Shown here piece after piece: positions 1 through 9,122 of a stretch of DNA of 20,427 bases. A model generated the notes under the pieces. That model was not told the origin of the DNA. It saw only the letters and a program-made list of their open reading frames with translations, and searched no databases. Each line of letters starts with the position of its first letter. Positions within the stretch are counted from its first letter, which is position 1. The translations under genes and the position numbers were made by a program. This DNA comes from Mesaphorura yosii (lineage: Eukaryota > Arthropoda > Collembola > Poduromorpha > Tullbergiidae): the NCBI GenBank assembly GCA_009869945.1, contig WIXG01000807.1, forward strand, positions 1-20,427, in the 5' to 3' direction.

Positions 1-1
1 T

Positions 2-247
2 AGAAGCCAGATCATCACTAAGTATCTCACGGAGAAGCCGGTTCGTACTCGTAGAGAGATTGGTTCCACCATATGAGCCCAAATATGAGACCTAGAATTC
101 AATACCGTTAAACTATGCCAAATGCAACTAAAATAATTTACAAACTTACAAATCATTTGCCCAATCACTTATATCGAAGAGCCAGATTCTGACGAAGAGA
201 GTCAAGAAGAAAATATCGAAGACGAGGATTACAAGCCACGTCATGCT
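2..247 (+). CDS. possible 3'-terminal exons of an unidentified gene (acidic C-terminus)
   Basis: I do not recognise this gene. A short open frame from the window edge (position 2) is basic (Lys/Arg-rich) and meets a stop at about position 77. A second open stretch at about 180-247 encodes a strongly acidic tail (many Glu/Asp) ending in TAA. The two could be joined by an intron of about 100 bases, but no single donor and acceptor pair stands out. Two overlapping AATAAA signals at 279-289 lie about 35 bases past the stop, which supports a genuine gene end. The upstream part lies outside the window. Confidence 0.25.
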
Positions 248-278
248 TAAGATTTTACCCAGTTTACTAATTGCAAAT

Positions 279-289
279 AATAAAATAAA
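279..289 (+). terminator. poly(A) signal (two overlapping AATAAA)
   Basis: Two overlapping AATAAA hexamers lie about 35 bases after the acidic tail's TAA and fit the 3' end of the partial gene at the window start. From here to 570 I see only AT-rich sequence with no supported gene. Confidence 0.4.
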
Positions 290-570
290 CTCCATGTATT
301 TTGTATAGTCTCAGTACTCAGTTTATTAATAAAAAAATCTCCATAATAATGATACCGCTTAAGACGAAGTACAAAAATAAATTTCATGTCTCATTTCATT
401 AAGAAGTGAATAGTGTTTTAGAAACCTAACACCCTTTTTCACGCCTCACCAAGTTCGTACTCTGAAGCTACGCATAAGTTGTGATATCAAATTCTAATCG
501 TGTGGCTCCGTCGCAGTGACGATGGAGGTACGCAAGGCGTTGCGTTAGTTGAGAGCAAAATCGTAGCTCC

Positions 571-1548
571 GTGCGAGCTTGTGTGCTACTGGGGACTGTA
601 ATGAAATGCTTTGTGATGACGCTTGGCCTGTGGGCTCTTGTTTCCGTTGTTCTGTCCACTGGCTATCAGGGACTCTTCATTTTTGAACTCGTTAGTCCAA
701 TTACCACTCAATCACCATGGACGAATGTGAGCCAACTAAAGGGCTTCGTGTTCTACGGCCGCATTTTCCCTTGAATTCCGACGCCATGGCAAGCCGGACT
801 GTATAATCTGCAGATTTGTGATACCCAGCAGATTCCTTTGCGCCAGCTTGTATCAGCGCCAAACCTGAGCATGGTTTGCCACAACATCACCGACGTCCAT
901 GTGCAGTACTGCTGTAAAACTGCGGCTCGACTCCTTCACATGGGAATCAGTCTACGACAGCTGGAAACCTGGAAATTCTGGGAAATAATTGACAAACATG
1001 TAAATGAGAACTCAACCACCATTCCACAAGTGTAAATATTTGGAACAGTTGGTGATGAGCCAAAGCTCTCTGAAAATCAGACGGAAGCATACTTGGAATT
1101 CGTGGCAAACTACGACAAGTCGGCAGGGCTCGAAACTCAAGAACAAATCGCTCACTTGGCCGATGAGTATGTCAACTCGCGCACGAAACGCGTGCTGTCA
1201 CGAATTGGAAAGAAGTCGCCTAACGTTGACTTTTACCACCAACACGGAGGCTCGGTCTCCCTCTACCCCTATAAGCGCGCAAAAAGCATTGTATCCTCTG
1301 GACTGTACCACATGTGGGAGAAATGTACGACATGAAATATCCAAAAATATGGCGGGAAGTGAAGGTCAAACAACGGCGAGGAAGTCAATCCACGAAAGCG
1401 GTGCCGCTATCGATGGGAACAAACATTTAGACTGCATTCTACATCTTTAGCTATGGCGGTCTGGGGGCACTCGCTTCATTCGCCACAGAATTGATCATCA
1501 CTGGAGTGCGAAAATTTGTTCTTAATAATAAGCATTTTTCAAAGATTA
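571..1548 (+). pseudogene. ionotropic receptor (IR) pseudogene, C-terminal half
   Basis: IRs are variant ionotropic glutamate receptors that act as ligand-gated cation channels in chemosensory neurons. Here frame 1 begins in the M3 helix (about 601-680), with the typical order tryptophan, LVSVVLSTGYQGL, then a Ser/Pro linker to an 'L.G' element. The S2 ligand-binding half follows (about 780-1420). The last helix, M4, is clear at 1431-1500 (FSYGGLGALASFATELI), matching the family's Gly-rich M4 followed by Phe and Glu. The frame is broken by TGA at 772-774, TAA at 1033-1035, a one-base shift near 1326 and TAG at 1428-1430. The M1/pore/M2 region and the N-terminal domain are not seen upstream. 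Homology is from family pattern, not a search. The several lesions make a working gene unlikely, although some could be unrecognised introns. Confidence 0.72.
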
Positions 1549-1842
1549 GTCGTATGCCCAAATGGCGAATTGCTATTTTAGAAATTGTCCATGTGTTATT
1601 GCGTGTATGTAGCTCGACAAGTAACAGAGTATTTAAAGTGTACCTGCTCTTGCAACTAATATTTGATATCGAAAGGAATGCATAGAAAATTCACATTTTC
1701 TATAATTTAACATATTGACAAATTTAGAGGCGTATTATTCATATTTTTAATTTTTAAATTGTTATAAGTCACGCACATTAGAAATTTTCTGAAAATTGGA
1801 GCATTGAACCGAAACCACGCCTGGTCGGCTTCGACTCCCAAA
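1549..1842. other. AT-rich intergenic stretch
   Basis: This spacer between the IR pseudogene and GR-A is AT-rich. An open frame continues from the IR to about 1685 but has no IR-like content. I see no other feature. Confidence 0.5.
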
Positions 1843-2379
1843 ATGGGTATACATCACCTGCTGGACGCCGAAGTACTCGGACACGTTCACCGCGTTTTTG
1901 AAACGGCGCGGCTACATGGCCTGCTTCCGTTCACTGTCACAGTCACGGCCCGTCGCCTGCGGACATTCAGGCTCAGCGATGCGCCTCGTGAGTTTCGCAC
2001 CCGGTTTTTGCTGAACTTATGCTTCTTATCAGCTTCACCTACGAACCTATTGGCTTTGGCTCGGCTGTTGCAGTTCACCGAGAAGGGCTGATATCACCAC
2101 CCATGTGCATCTTCCTTGCGGGGATGTTTATTGTTCAGTCGATTTCGACTCAAATTCTTTAAGTGCACGCCACACGCGGCGCACATTGCTGCCGCCCTCA
2201 ACGCGGTGGTGGCCAGCACACAAAACGTAGAAGCATCAGGAACGCGCGATTCGAATGCCGAAGCTGAAGCTGACCGCGAATGGAGCCGCGCGCTGAAAAA
2301 ATTGCTTCGAGCGATGCAGGCGGCGTACGCGTACGTCGTCTTGCCTGGGACGATCATCTTTCTGAGTCAACATGGGCTA
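1843..2379 (+). pseudogene. gustatory-receptor-like pseudogene (unit A), paralogue of unit B
   Basis: The start (ATGGG, then HHLLDAE and later GLLPF) matches unit B at 4005 almost residue for residue, so A and B are tandem duplicates and 1843 is the ancestral ATG. Frame 1 runs through the N-terminal domain into TM1. A net 4-base deletion near 2015 shifts the frame: TM1-TM2 then reads on in another frame (LISFTYEPIGF, then FIVQSI) to a TAA at about 2161. A further net 2-base loss restores frame 1 for the TM2-TM3 loop (LNAVVASTQNVEASG) and the start of TM3. Similarity stops at about 2360-2379, where a Tc1-like end begins (TA then CAGT). TM4-TM7 were not found downstream. GRs are seven-helix chemosensory cation channels; this copy cannot encode one. 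Confidence 0.72.
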
Positions 2380-2410
2380 CAGTGCATTCAGTAGCCATAA
2401 GGCAGGTAAT
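2380..2410 (+). repeat. outer direct repeat of the Tc1-like end
   Basis: It shares the core TTCAGTAGCCATAAGGCA (2387-2404) with the repeat at 2551-2581, differing there by one base. It starts CAGT directly after a TA dinucleotide (2378-2379), as expected at a Tc1 insertion. Confidence 0.6.
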
Positions 2411-2550
2411 ACTTTTAGCAATATCTCTGGACCCATTAATTTTACTTGGCGCATTTTCACAGGAAGTGGCAGATTTAATATCTTTTATTGTGACTAAGTT
2501 TCATTCATTTTGCTCAACATAGGACAAAGATATTCAAATTAATGTCACAA

Positions 2551-2581
2551 ATGGGAGTTCAGTAGCTATAAGGCACTTAAT
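2551..2581 (+). repeat. inner direct repeat of the Tc1-like end
   Basis: The core TTCAGTAGCTATAAGGCA lies at 2558-2575, in the same orientation as the outer copy and 171 bases away, about 60 bases before the transposase C-terminus. Position and spacing resemble the transposase-binding sites of IR/DR-type Tc1 elements. Confidence 0.6.
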
Positions 2582-2918
2582 CAAATTTCTTATTTCTCAC
2601 ATCGAAAGCTAGGTTTTGGCTTACTAATATTTTGTCTTTTCCCCCCTGACCCAAGATGACCTGAAATATGCGATCTTTCATACTGCTGATAAGCTTCCGA
2701 AGTATGTCGAGTGAAATTCTTGCCCAAGCATCCATTGGGACCTTCAGTTCATTCACACTCTAATATTGCTTCCCGTGGCCGTATACCTTCCTGACCAGTA
2801 TGCCCCAAGAATTCTCTACCGGGTTTAAGTCCGGACTCTTCGATGGCCAGTCGAGTTCACGCACTTTCTTCGGCAGATAATCTTTTGTCCTTCGAGATAC
2901 ATGAATGCTAGCGTTATT

Positions 2919-4004
2919 AGTCGGCTTTGTCACTTATTCTGACTTTGAAATTAAATTATGTTTTTATTAGCTTAAATGCTCGGATTCAATAATATTTTGT
3001 AATTTATCCACAACTAGTAACCACATGGCGGATTGCCTGGCTCTGTTGTAATGCGCCAAGTGCTTCGACGGGAAAGTGGGGCGAACTTTGAGGGTACATC
3101 CCAAGACAGCACTGGATATGGGATACAGTGCAGATTCTAAGCCGCTAATCCCGAGGTAGGGATACTAAACTGTCTACAGAACATACATTTATTGTGCCAG
3201 GTACTCGGAATGAAGGTCAGAATTAATACCGGTTCGCAAATATCGTTCTACAATTGCTGCGGAATTTCAGAGTTCAGATGTTTCATCTCAGAGTTCAGTA
3301 GTTTCACCTCGGAATTCAGAGTTCAGAGTTCAGATTTTAGTTCAGTATTTTATCCGGATCAGAATCAGTTCACTTATGCTTGTTTTTCATGCTCACATGT
3401 ACCCAAACGGGGAAAAATTGAAGTAGATCGGAAAGATGTGGCTTTTCGAATGAACATATACTTTAGCATTATGCAAAATGTCGTATAACCATTGTCAGGG
3501 TGAAATAGTCTAGTCGTTCCTTGCACGCGTGAATATTAAATTACACATTTCATACCAAATGGTAGAAAATATCTAAAGTTAAGTACACTGCGGAGTCTAG
3601 CAATTACTGTGCTAAACGCCCTGTTTTGCATATTTTTGCCCCACACGCATTGTCAAAGTATCTGTAAATTTTGCATGCCATTGAAATTTTAGTGTCTTGA
3701 CCCTTATTTAGGTCTGAGTGAGATGAGAGTCGTGCAAATTTAATGAATTCCTGCTAATGGAAGGATGGCCCACTTCACAACTGCAGACGAACACGAAAGA
3801 ACAAAACATTTAAAAACAAATGTTTGCATGTTTGCATGCAATATGTTTACATGGACGAAACATGTTGACAAAATTCGAAGGACGCATATGGTTTGTTCAC
3901 CTTGGCATCAATAATTAAGTGGAATTCTGGAATTTCCGGCTGAGCCCGCTCTGGGTAGGCGCCCAGCGCCGGAAAATCCAGTGCCAGTAGTTCCACAGTC
4001 CAAA
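2919..4004. other. intergenic region between Tc1 remnant and GR-B
   Basis: No gene is supported here. The missing part of unit A does not reappear. A short open frame (3192-3488, plus) is largely made of the Ser/Phe-rich translation of the TTCAG repeat and is not a convincing gene. The region just before 4005 would hold the GR-B promoter, but I see no clear TATA box. Confidence 0.5.
3267..3345 (+). repeat. short imperfect tandem repeat of TCAGAGTTCAG
   Basis: The motif TCAGAGTTCAG occurs at 3267-3277 and 3288-3298. A run of GTTCAG units follows at 3316-3333, with another GTTCAG at 3340-3345. It is a simple local repeat of no evident function. Confidence 0.6.
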
Positions 4005-5532
4005 ATGGGCAAGCATCACCTGCTGGACGCCGAAATCCTCGGATGCCTTCACAGGGTTGTTGAAACGACCCGACTTCGCGGCCTGCTACCGTTCAGTCTC
4101 AGCCTGGCGCACCGTCGCTTCCAGTCATTCAGGCTCAGGAGCGCGCCTCCCAAATTTCATGCCCACCTTTTGCTGAATGTGCTTGTGCTTCTTATCAGCT
4201 TTGCCTTTGAACCGATTGGCTTTTACTTGGCCATTCAGCTTTATCAAAAGGACTTGATACCGGTGTCTATCTGCAACTTCTTTGCGGCATTGTTCATTAT
4301 TCAGTCAATTTTGACCCAAGTTCTTTACGTGTCGTTCACGAAAGCGCCGCACTTTGCTGGCGCCCTCAGTGCCGTAGTGGCCATCACTGACAACCTGGAC
4401 GAAGCATCAGGAGCAGGCGAATCAAATTTCGAAGTTGACGCTGACCGGGTATGGCGTCGCAAGCTGAAGAAAATGCTTGAAGCGGAGCGTGCGCTCTTGG
4501 TGTATGTGATTCAGCCTGCGATATTCGTCCTCCCGCTCTTTTATTACCGGGAAATTTGGCTACTGGGTTTTCATTTCATCGAGCTGGCGGGGTGGGTGTT
4601 GGGGTTGCAGGTCCCTGTGGCAGTTGTGTGGGCTGCAATCGTGATGTTCCTTCCCATCCATGTACGCTTGATGAAAGTTTTCATTTGGGTTAGTCATGCA
4701 GGGGTTGTGGTCGCGCTAATCCTGTTCTCGACATACACCCACATGTGCAACTGCAAACTCAGGCAAGCCAAGGCAACAGTGTTTTACCATTTCAATCTCC
4801 CAAAAATATATCCAGTGTCATAAAACTCAAAAACATGATACCAATTTCAGTTCATTTTTTATGCGAAACGCCGCATTACGGTATTCAGCTCGGAAATGCC
4901 ATCCGAAGGCTTTATTTTTGACCTTTAATTATTAAAACGTTGAGAGAGGACGAGAGTCCATAGATCAGCGCAGACACGAGCTGCTAAATACTGACAAGTT
5001 TTAACCGGTCTTTTCGGACCTTTTCCATAGGAATCCGGCCAACGAGCTGGCGCCGGCTTCGCCTGGTGAGGTTCGTCATCCGAGGAACGCCATGCGGATC
5101 CACCAGCGCCTGTCTCTCGCCCTTCGAGAGTTCTTCACGTACTTCGCCAACATCTTCGCTACATGCGAGGCGCTGTGCATCGGCTTCTGTGCTTTTCTCC
5201 TGTACTTTGTCGTAGGGTCGCGTGGTCCAATTCTGGAGCGCCTGTTTGCCTTTGTGGTGTTGATCGTGTGTGGCTGCTATTCGCTGCTTATGTTTCACAT
5301 GTGTGGAGGTGTGTACGTGCAGAGTGTCCGACTGATTCGAGGCTGGCAGCGTCGTACAGATAAGGAGGCAGGCTATGAGTGGCGAATTGAACAACGGATG
5401 GCCAAGTCAATCTGCCCGATTAGAATCTACGCCGGGACGCTGTACTTTTACGACGAAAAGGCCTCGCTGATATTACTACATGAAATCATTGACAAGGCCG
5501 TGGCCCTCCTCGCGGGGTGGCCACTCAAGTAA
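4005..5532 (+). CDS. gustatory-receptor-like seven-helix chemoreceptor (unit B), two exons
   Basis: This is probably a ligand-gated chemosensory channel of the GR superfamily. The ATG at 4005 is supported by near-identity with unit A. Exon 1 (4005 to about 4690) has a cytoplasmic N-terminus (residues 1-50), TM1 about 54-78, TM2 86-110, a charged loop with a basic RRKLKK cluster, TM3 163-182 and TM4 192-217. Exon 2 probably begins at 5031 after a good acceptor (TTTTCCATAG). It encodes TM5 (about 5164-5215), TM6 (about 5245-5310), the pre-TM7 block (ICPIRIYAGTLYF) and TM7 up to TAA at 5530-5532. I cannot fix the donor: the acceptor needs exon 1 to leave two bases, and no strong GT fits. An extra intron or a lesion is therefore possible. 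It is the best preserved receptor here. AATAAA signals lie about 75 bases past the stop. Confidence 0.62.
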
Positions 5533-5605
5533 GCCATTAACTTAGTTTCTGGATCCATGTGCCTGTACTTGCACTTTCTATGAGTGATTTAATTCAAGTT
5601 TTGAA

Positions 5606-5618
5606 AATAAATAATAAA
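5606..5618 (+). terminator. poly(A) signal cluster of unit B
   Basis: Repeated AATAAA-type hexamers within a run of AAATAAATAATAAA begin about 75 bases after the TAA of unit B. They support transcription ending here rather than continuing into unit C. Confidence 0.5.
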
Positions 5619-5660
5619 TAATAAAATGAATCAATTTGGCTCATTTTCCTCCTTTCACAG

Positions 5661-6325
5661 ACCCTTGACCATGAGCACTTTAGACAAATCGGTGCCGCCA
5701 CCGTGATATTGCTCGTTGTTTGCGGAATATTTCCGAACAGGTGGAAGTGGCCACAGTTGGACGCAGACAAAGCGTCCAACTGCGTCCTGGACGAGCTGGG
5801 GACCTGGGCATCGCTCGTGGGTCTGTCGGGCTTCATCGCTGCAAACTACGAGCACATCGAGATGATTGTGCCGCCCGTCATCCACGCCGGCGCACTCATC
5901 TTCATCTCGGGCCTCAAATTCTGCACGTATGTGTATGAGCGGCAGCTGATCGTCAGATCCTGAAGATCCTGCAGTCCTCGTCCGTCATCGCCAACTGCTT
6001 CGACATCGACGAGCGGCGCGACTGGCGGAGGGCAGCCGACTGGCCGGACTTCATCCTGAAGTCAGCGGCAGCAGTTTCCTCTTCATCTCAGCCACGATCC
6101 CCTTCGGCGTGTTCGCACTCTGTCTCGCGGGCCCGACGAACCTCTACAAGTTCTACGTCAGCGAGCTCGCGTACGCCCTCCCCGTGGGGGTCCTCATCTG
6201 GAACAAGGTGACGATCCTCCACTTCGTGACGCTCCTCGTGTTCGTGCCGGGTGTCGTGCTCAAGTTCTGAAGCCACAAGCTGCTGGAGCAGGTGCAGGTC
6301 GGAGGGGTGAGCCTCCGACCTCCGA
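5661..6325 (+). pseudogene. gustatory-receptor-like pseudogene (unit C), N-terminal and central part
   Basis: Unit C is a GC-rich GR-like sequence with no start codon. It opens right after a strong acceptor-like site (CCTTTCACAG, 5651-5660). Frame 0 (5661 to about 5950) holds a first hydrophobic segment (VILLVVCGIF) and a second (ALIFISGLKF). It shifts to frame 2 (about 5951-6060, with a charged loop DIDERRDWRR), then to frame 1 (about 6064-6305) with two more helices (SFLFISATIPFGVFALCLAG and ILHFVTLLVFVPGVVLKF). A TGA at 6268-6270 replaces what looks like an Arg codon. The frame shifts again near 6306 and runs straight into unit D. TM6 and TM7 of a normal receptor are absent. The order of helices and the basic loop before TM3 match units B and D, so GR-like is the best call. 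Confidence 0.5.
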
Positions 6326-7469
6326 GACATTCAGGGCGCTTACCGCTCCATGCTCGTCTTCTTGAAGATCTGCTGGTTGGTCATCTGCGGCACGTGCTGG
6401 ACGCTGCTGCTCGACTGGGACCACAATCTTTGTAAATGGGTTCGTGTCTCACAGCGGAGCTTCAAGAGTGTCGGCGTGCACGCCGCGGGGTTGGCCCAGA
6501 CCGCCCAGCTCGTCTTCTGTCTCACGAAACTCGGCGGCCATCGAGACAACTCGTCGGAGGCGGGATTCGAGGCCCCGTTCGAAGTGGCGCTCCACGTCGT
6601 CATCGCCGTCATGAACGTTTTCTCGTGCTTCTTCTACTGGCTCTGCATCCCCTGCGAGACGGCGCTTCTGCATCTGGTCAACCAGCTGCACGTCTTCGCC
6701 CTGCGGCGCGAGCGAGAGCGCGAGTCAGGAAACGCGGACGAGCGGGGCGAATTGGTTAAGTACCGCTCGAATCACGCACTTGAGTCTCGGCTTCTGCGCC
6801 TACTCGTGTATTCCGTCTCCTGTACACAGTACGTGACCTTGGGGGTCACGGCCTTCACTCAGGGCCTCGCATTCCATCTAGACACCATTCTACCAGTGGG
6901 TCGGCAGAGTCCTCCTACATGGCCGCCTGGGCACTGGAGTCGTTCGTGATCCTCCGCTGCGCGCGCTACGTGTACATGGTGCAGGTGAATGTCGGGCTGA
7001 CGCAGGTCTTGGAGTCAACGCGTGGTCAAGAGGCACGGGTGACGGTGACGGCCTACCGCGGTGTTTGATGCTCCTGACCGGAGTCTTCAACCGCTCGTTT
7101 GGCTGCAGTTTCCTGGCGCTGTGGAAGACGCAGGGCGACTTGACGGGTCCGATCTGCGTCTACCTCCTCACAATGAAGCACGTGTTGAGGGAGCCCACCC
7201 TCCTCTTTCTCCTCCCCTTCTTCTTCACGGTCATCCCGCTGGTGCTGGCGAAGGGGTACGCAATGTCATCCCAGGTGCTGCATGTATGGGCGAGGTCTGA
7301 GACATTTGAGACGGTCGAGATGGAGCAAAAATACGCAACCCAGCTGAGCAGGTCGTGTCGGCCCCTCAAGAACGAAGTCTGGTCGCTGTACTTCATGGAC
7401 AAATCCCTCCTCCTCCACTGGCTCAAGTTCGAGGTGGACACTCTCGTGTTTCTACTCATCAACTTCTAG
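6326..7469 (+). pseudogene. gustatory-receptor-like pseudogene (unit D), nearly full length with two frameshifts
   Basis: Frame 2 (about 6326-6900) carries TM1 (LKICWLVICGTCWTLLLDW), TM2 (VVIAVMNVFSCFFYWLCIP), a very charged Arg/Glu loop and TM3 (LLVYSVSCTQYVTLGVTAF). A shift near 6900 moves to frame 1 (TM4: WALESFVILRCARYVYMV). Another near 7063 moves to frame 0 (TM5 from 7068, TM6: TLLFLLPFFFTVIPLVLA). The ending is classical for GRs: SCRPLKNEVWSLYF, then TM7 with Thr and DTLVFLLINF, close to the family's TY..LLQF signature. TAG is at 7467-7469. Each shift is a single-base change and each new frame picks up where the homology with unit B requires. The coding sequence is otherwise well kept, so decay is recent. 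The exact start is unclear because C runs into D. Confidence 0.6.
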
Positions 7470-7835
7470 ACTAGTGATCGGATTTGGTTAGGTTAGGTCA
7501 ATCTAAGCACATTTCCTTAATTATAATTTGTGGCAACGTCCTCCATACACTTGTGTCTTGTGCTGGATTCTAAGAGTGAATTAGTCGCGCCGACTGCGCG
7601 GGCAGAAGCTCGTGATTGAGTCACCGAGAGGCATAGTACACTAGCACATGCATCCTGGATCCTGGAAGTTGATTTGGTTTGCTCACTCAGTTTAATCAGT
7701 TGAAGTTAAGTAAGTAAATTGGAATTCACACAGTCATACTGGAATTTTGATACCATACTTACAAACTGAACATGAAATGAAAATTACTAGTGAAAATGAA
7801 TCAAGTTCGAAAGCCAGTCGCTCGCCTGAGGACGA
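7470..7835. other. intergenic stretch before unit E
   Basis: No supported gene. A 20-codon Ser/Glu-rich ORF (7777-7839) begins with ATG and its TGA overlaps the ATG of unit E (shared ATGA at 7836-7839). It may be an upstream ORF, chance, or the displaced start of unit E. Confidence 0.4.
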
Positions 7836-8477
7836 ATGACCCTCGGATCATTTGTCTTCTCTGATGCAAACTCCGTACGGGGTTGGGCCATGGTTTTCAC
7901 TATGGGTGGAATGTGCCAGATCTTTGTAAATTGGATTCTTGTCGAGCTGTACCTGCAGGTCGCCTTCGTGTACGTCAATTCGACCATCATCTGGCTCATT
8001 CGGCTGCGTTGGGAGGAGGTAATGCCGTCTGGGAAGAAAGACGCGTACCGCATGCATCATATCATGCTAATCATTGCGATGCAAAGCACCAGCATAATCA
8101 TCGCTATGGCGCTGATGGCGGACGCCGTGCTCATGATCTCAATTCTCATCGTCGTCATTGAATACTCGGCGAAAGCGGACGTCGTCTTCACGTTTGCGTG
8201 CACGTTTCAGGTCGCAAAGCTCGTCACCAAATTGCTCCTTGATCTTGCGTCGTACATCTCAGCTCATTGCTCAGCAGAAGTCTCCACTTCTTTCCTGAAC
8301 AACCACTTCGAACTCAATCCGTCACAACTCAAAGCGATCGGGGCGAGTCCACAGCGCGACATGAAAATCAGGCCTTTCTCGAATATCTCCAAGGAAACAT
8401 TACCGTTCCTGATGAGTGACATCGTCGTCTCCCACACGGCGGACACTCTGGTTGGGCTTTCACAGACGACAGGCTAA
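7836..8477 (+). CDS. GR-like membrane protein, C-terminal half only (unit E)
   Basis: This is an uninterrupted 213-residue frame with very hydrophobic segments: about residues 17-55 (TM4-like), 74-110 (TM5-like), 115-142 (TM6-like) and a last one at about 188-210. The end resembles the GR pre-TM7/TM7 region: a polar stretch with LKAIG, then KIRPFSNISKETLP, then TADTLVGLSQ, compare the family's T...LLQF. The first three helices of a receptor are absent, and TGA at 7827-7829 closes the frame upstream. It could be the 3' exon of a gene whose 5' exon is lost or not recognised, or a 5'-truncated relic. No AATAAA lies close after the stop. Sequence similarity to B and D is weak, so the family call rests on layout and the C-terminus. 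Confidence 0.45.
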   Translation: MTLGSFVFSDANSVRGWAMVFTMGGMCQIFVNWILVELYLQVAFVYVNSTIIWLIRLRWEEVMPSGKKDAYRMHHIMLIIAMQSTSIIIAMALMADAVLMISILIVVIEYSAKADVVFTFACTFQVAKLVTKLLLDLASYISAHCSAEVSTSFLNNHFELNPSQLKAIGASPQRDMKIRPFSNISKETLPFLMSDIVVSHTADTLVGLSQTTG

Positions 8478-8838
8478 CCAAAAAATTTTAGGCGCGTGAT
8501 TTTAATTGACTTACAATTGTACACAAATATGAAAAAGTAAAAAGTAAACAAGACTTGCCGTTCAAGAATTGATTTCGCATTCCCGATTGAGATTCGGCAT
8601 GCACATGCTTAATATGCCGACATAAACGCATCAAGGCCGTCAACAAGCGCTCAGCTTGCCTAGTTTACAATTTTTTGCAAGTCAGTCTGGATTACAAGAG
8701 AACAAGAACGAGCTCTACTACATGTTGCCTACCTAATTATAGGCGTCTCACGTAAAAATTTATGGGACTAGTACCAAGAAATCTGCAAAGCAATCCAACA
8801 CGTAGAGGCTTAATTGAGAACTGGGTGAACCTCGCAAT
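8478..8838. other. intergenic, no feature seen
   Basis: AT-rich sequence between unit E and the relic takeout exon. I see no gene, repeat or RNA. Confidence 0.5.
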
Positions 8839-8892
8839 GTGGAGCGGGAGCCAGACAAAATATTTCGTATTCTGCGTAATCAGCAGGTTCAT
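8839..8892 (+). pseudogene. relic copy of the takeout-like signal-peptide exon
   Basis: The stretch begins ATGTGGAGC and continues with a near match to exon 1 of the takeout-like gene at 9123 (both have ...AA.TATTTC..., then CGTAATCA), with a 6-base insertion after the third codon. It encodes MWSG, then KYFVFCVI, compared with MWSQVKYFFLFFVI. After about 50 bases the similarity fades, and no second takeout exon follows. It is most simply a fragment of a tandem duplicate of the gene just downstream. Confidence 0.45.
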
Positions 8893-9122
8893 ACTAAATT
8901 CAACCAAAGTCTCGCACACTCGAATATTTCAAGGCCATCGCCACCAAGAACCGGTTCTGTTAATACTGTTCATTGATGTAAGCTTAAAATTAAAAATCGA
9001 TCATATACCCCGAATTGCTGGACCAGAACCCACGTTATATGCCAGCATTTGCTCAGGTCAGTTGCTATCAATGGCTGTAGTTATAAACATTAAGCACTGT
9101 TAGACGGTTTCATTCATAAAAA

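Larger units (their letters stand above)
2380..2918 (-). mobile_element. truncated Tc1-like DNA transposon with IR/DR-type end
   Basis: The minus strand from 2918 to 2643 encodes the C-terminal part of a Tc1/mariner transposase: [12 protein letters not shown], then [20 protein letters not shown], then the usual trailing helices. The SPDLNPVEN block carries the third catalytic acid (Glu). The preceding catalytic Asp of the family's 'DNA..H' block is replaced by Asn, and a TAG (2760-2762) interrupts the frame, so the enzyme is dead. Beyond the C-terminus, towards 2380, two direct repeats of 31 bases lie 171 bases apart, as in inverted-repeat/direct-repeat Tc1 ends. The outer end is CAGT preceded by TA, the Tc1 target. 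The N-terminal DNA-binding domain and the other terminus are missing. The element sits exactly where similarity of unit A to unit B stops. Confidence 0.82.

Noticed and set aside
3192..3488. 98-codon plus-strand ORF
   Set aside because: Much of it is the translation of the TCAGAGTTCAG repeat; no start context, motif or splice support.
3820..3860. Short TTTGCATG repeats
   Set aside because: Only a few imperfect copies over about 30 bases; not distinguishable from simple AT-rich sequence.
4984..5394. 136-codon minus-strand ORF opposite unit B exon 2
   Set aside because: It is antisense to a frame with clear GR helices and an ending typical of the family; its own translation is His/Thr/Lys-rich without features.
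6306..6333. GT...AG pair at the C/D junction as an intron
   Set aside because: It would be only about 28 bases, far below the 63-73 base introns resolved in the intact genes.
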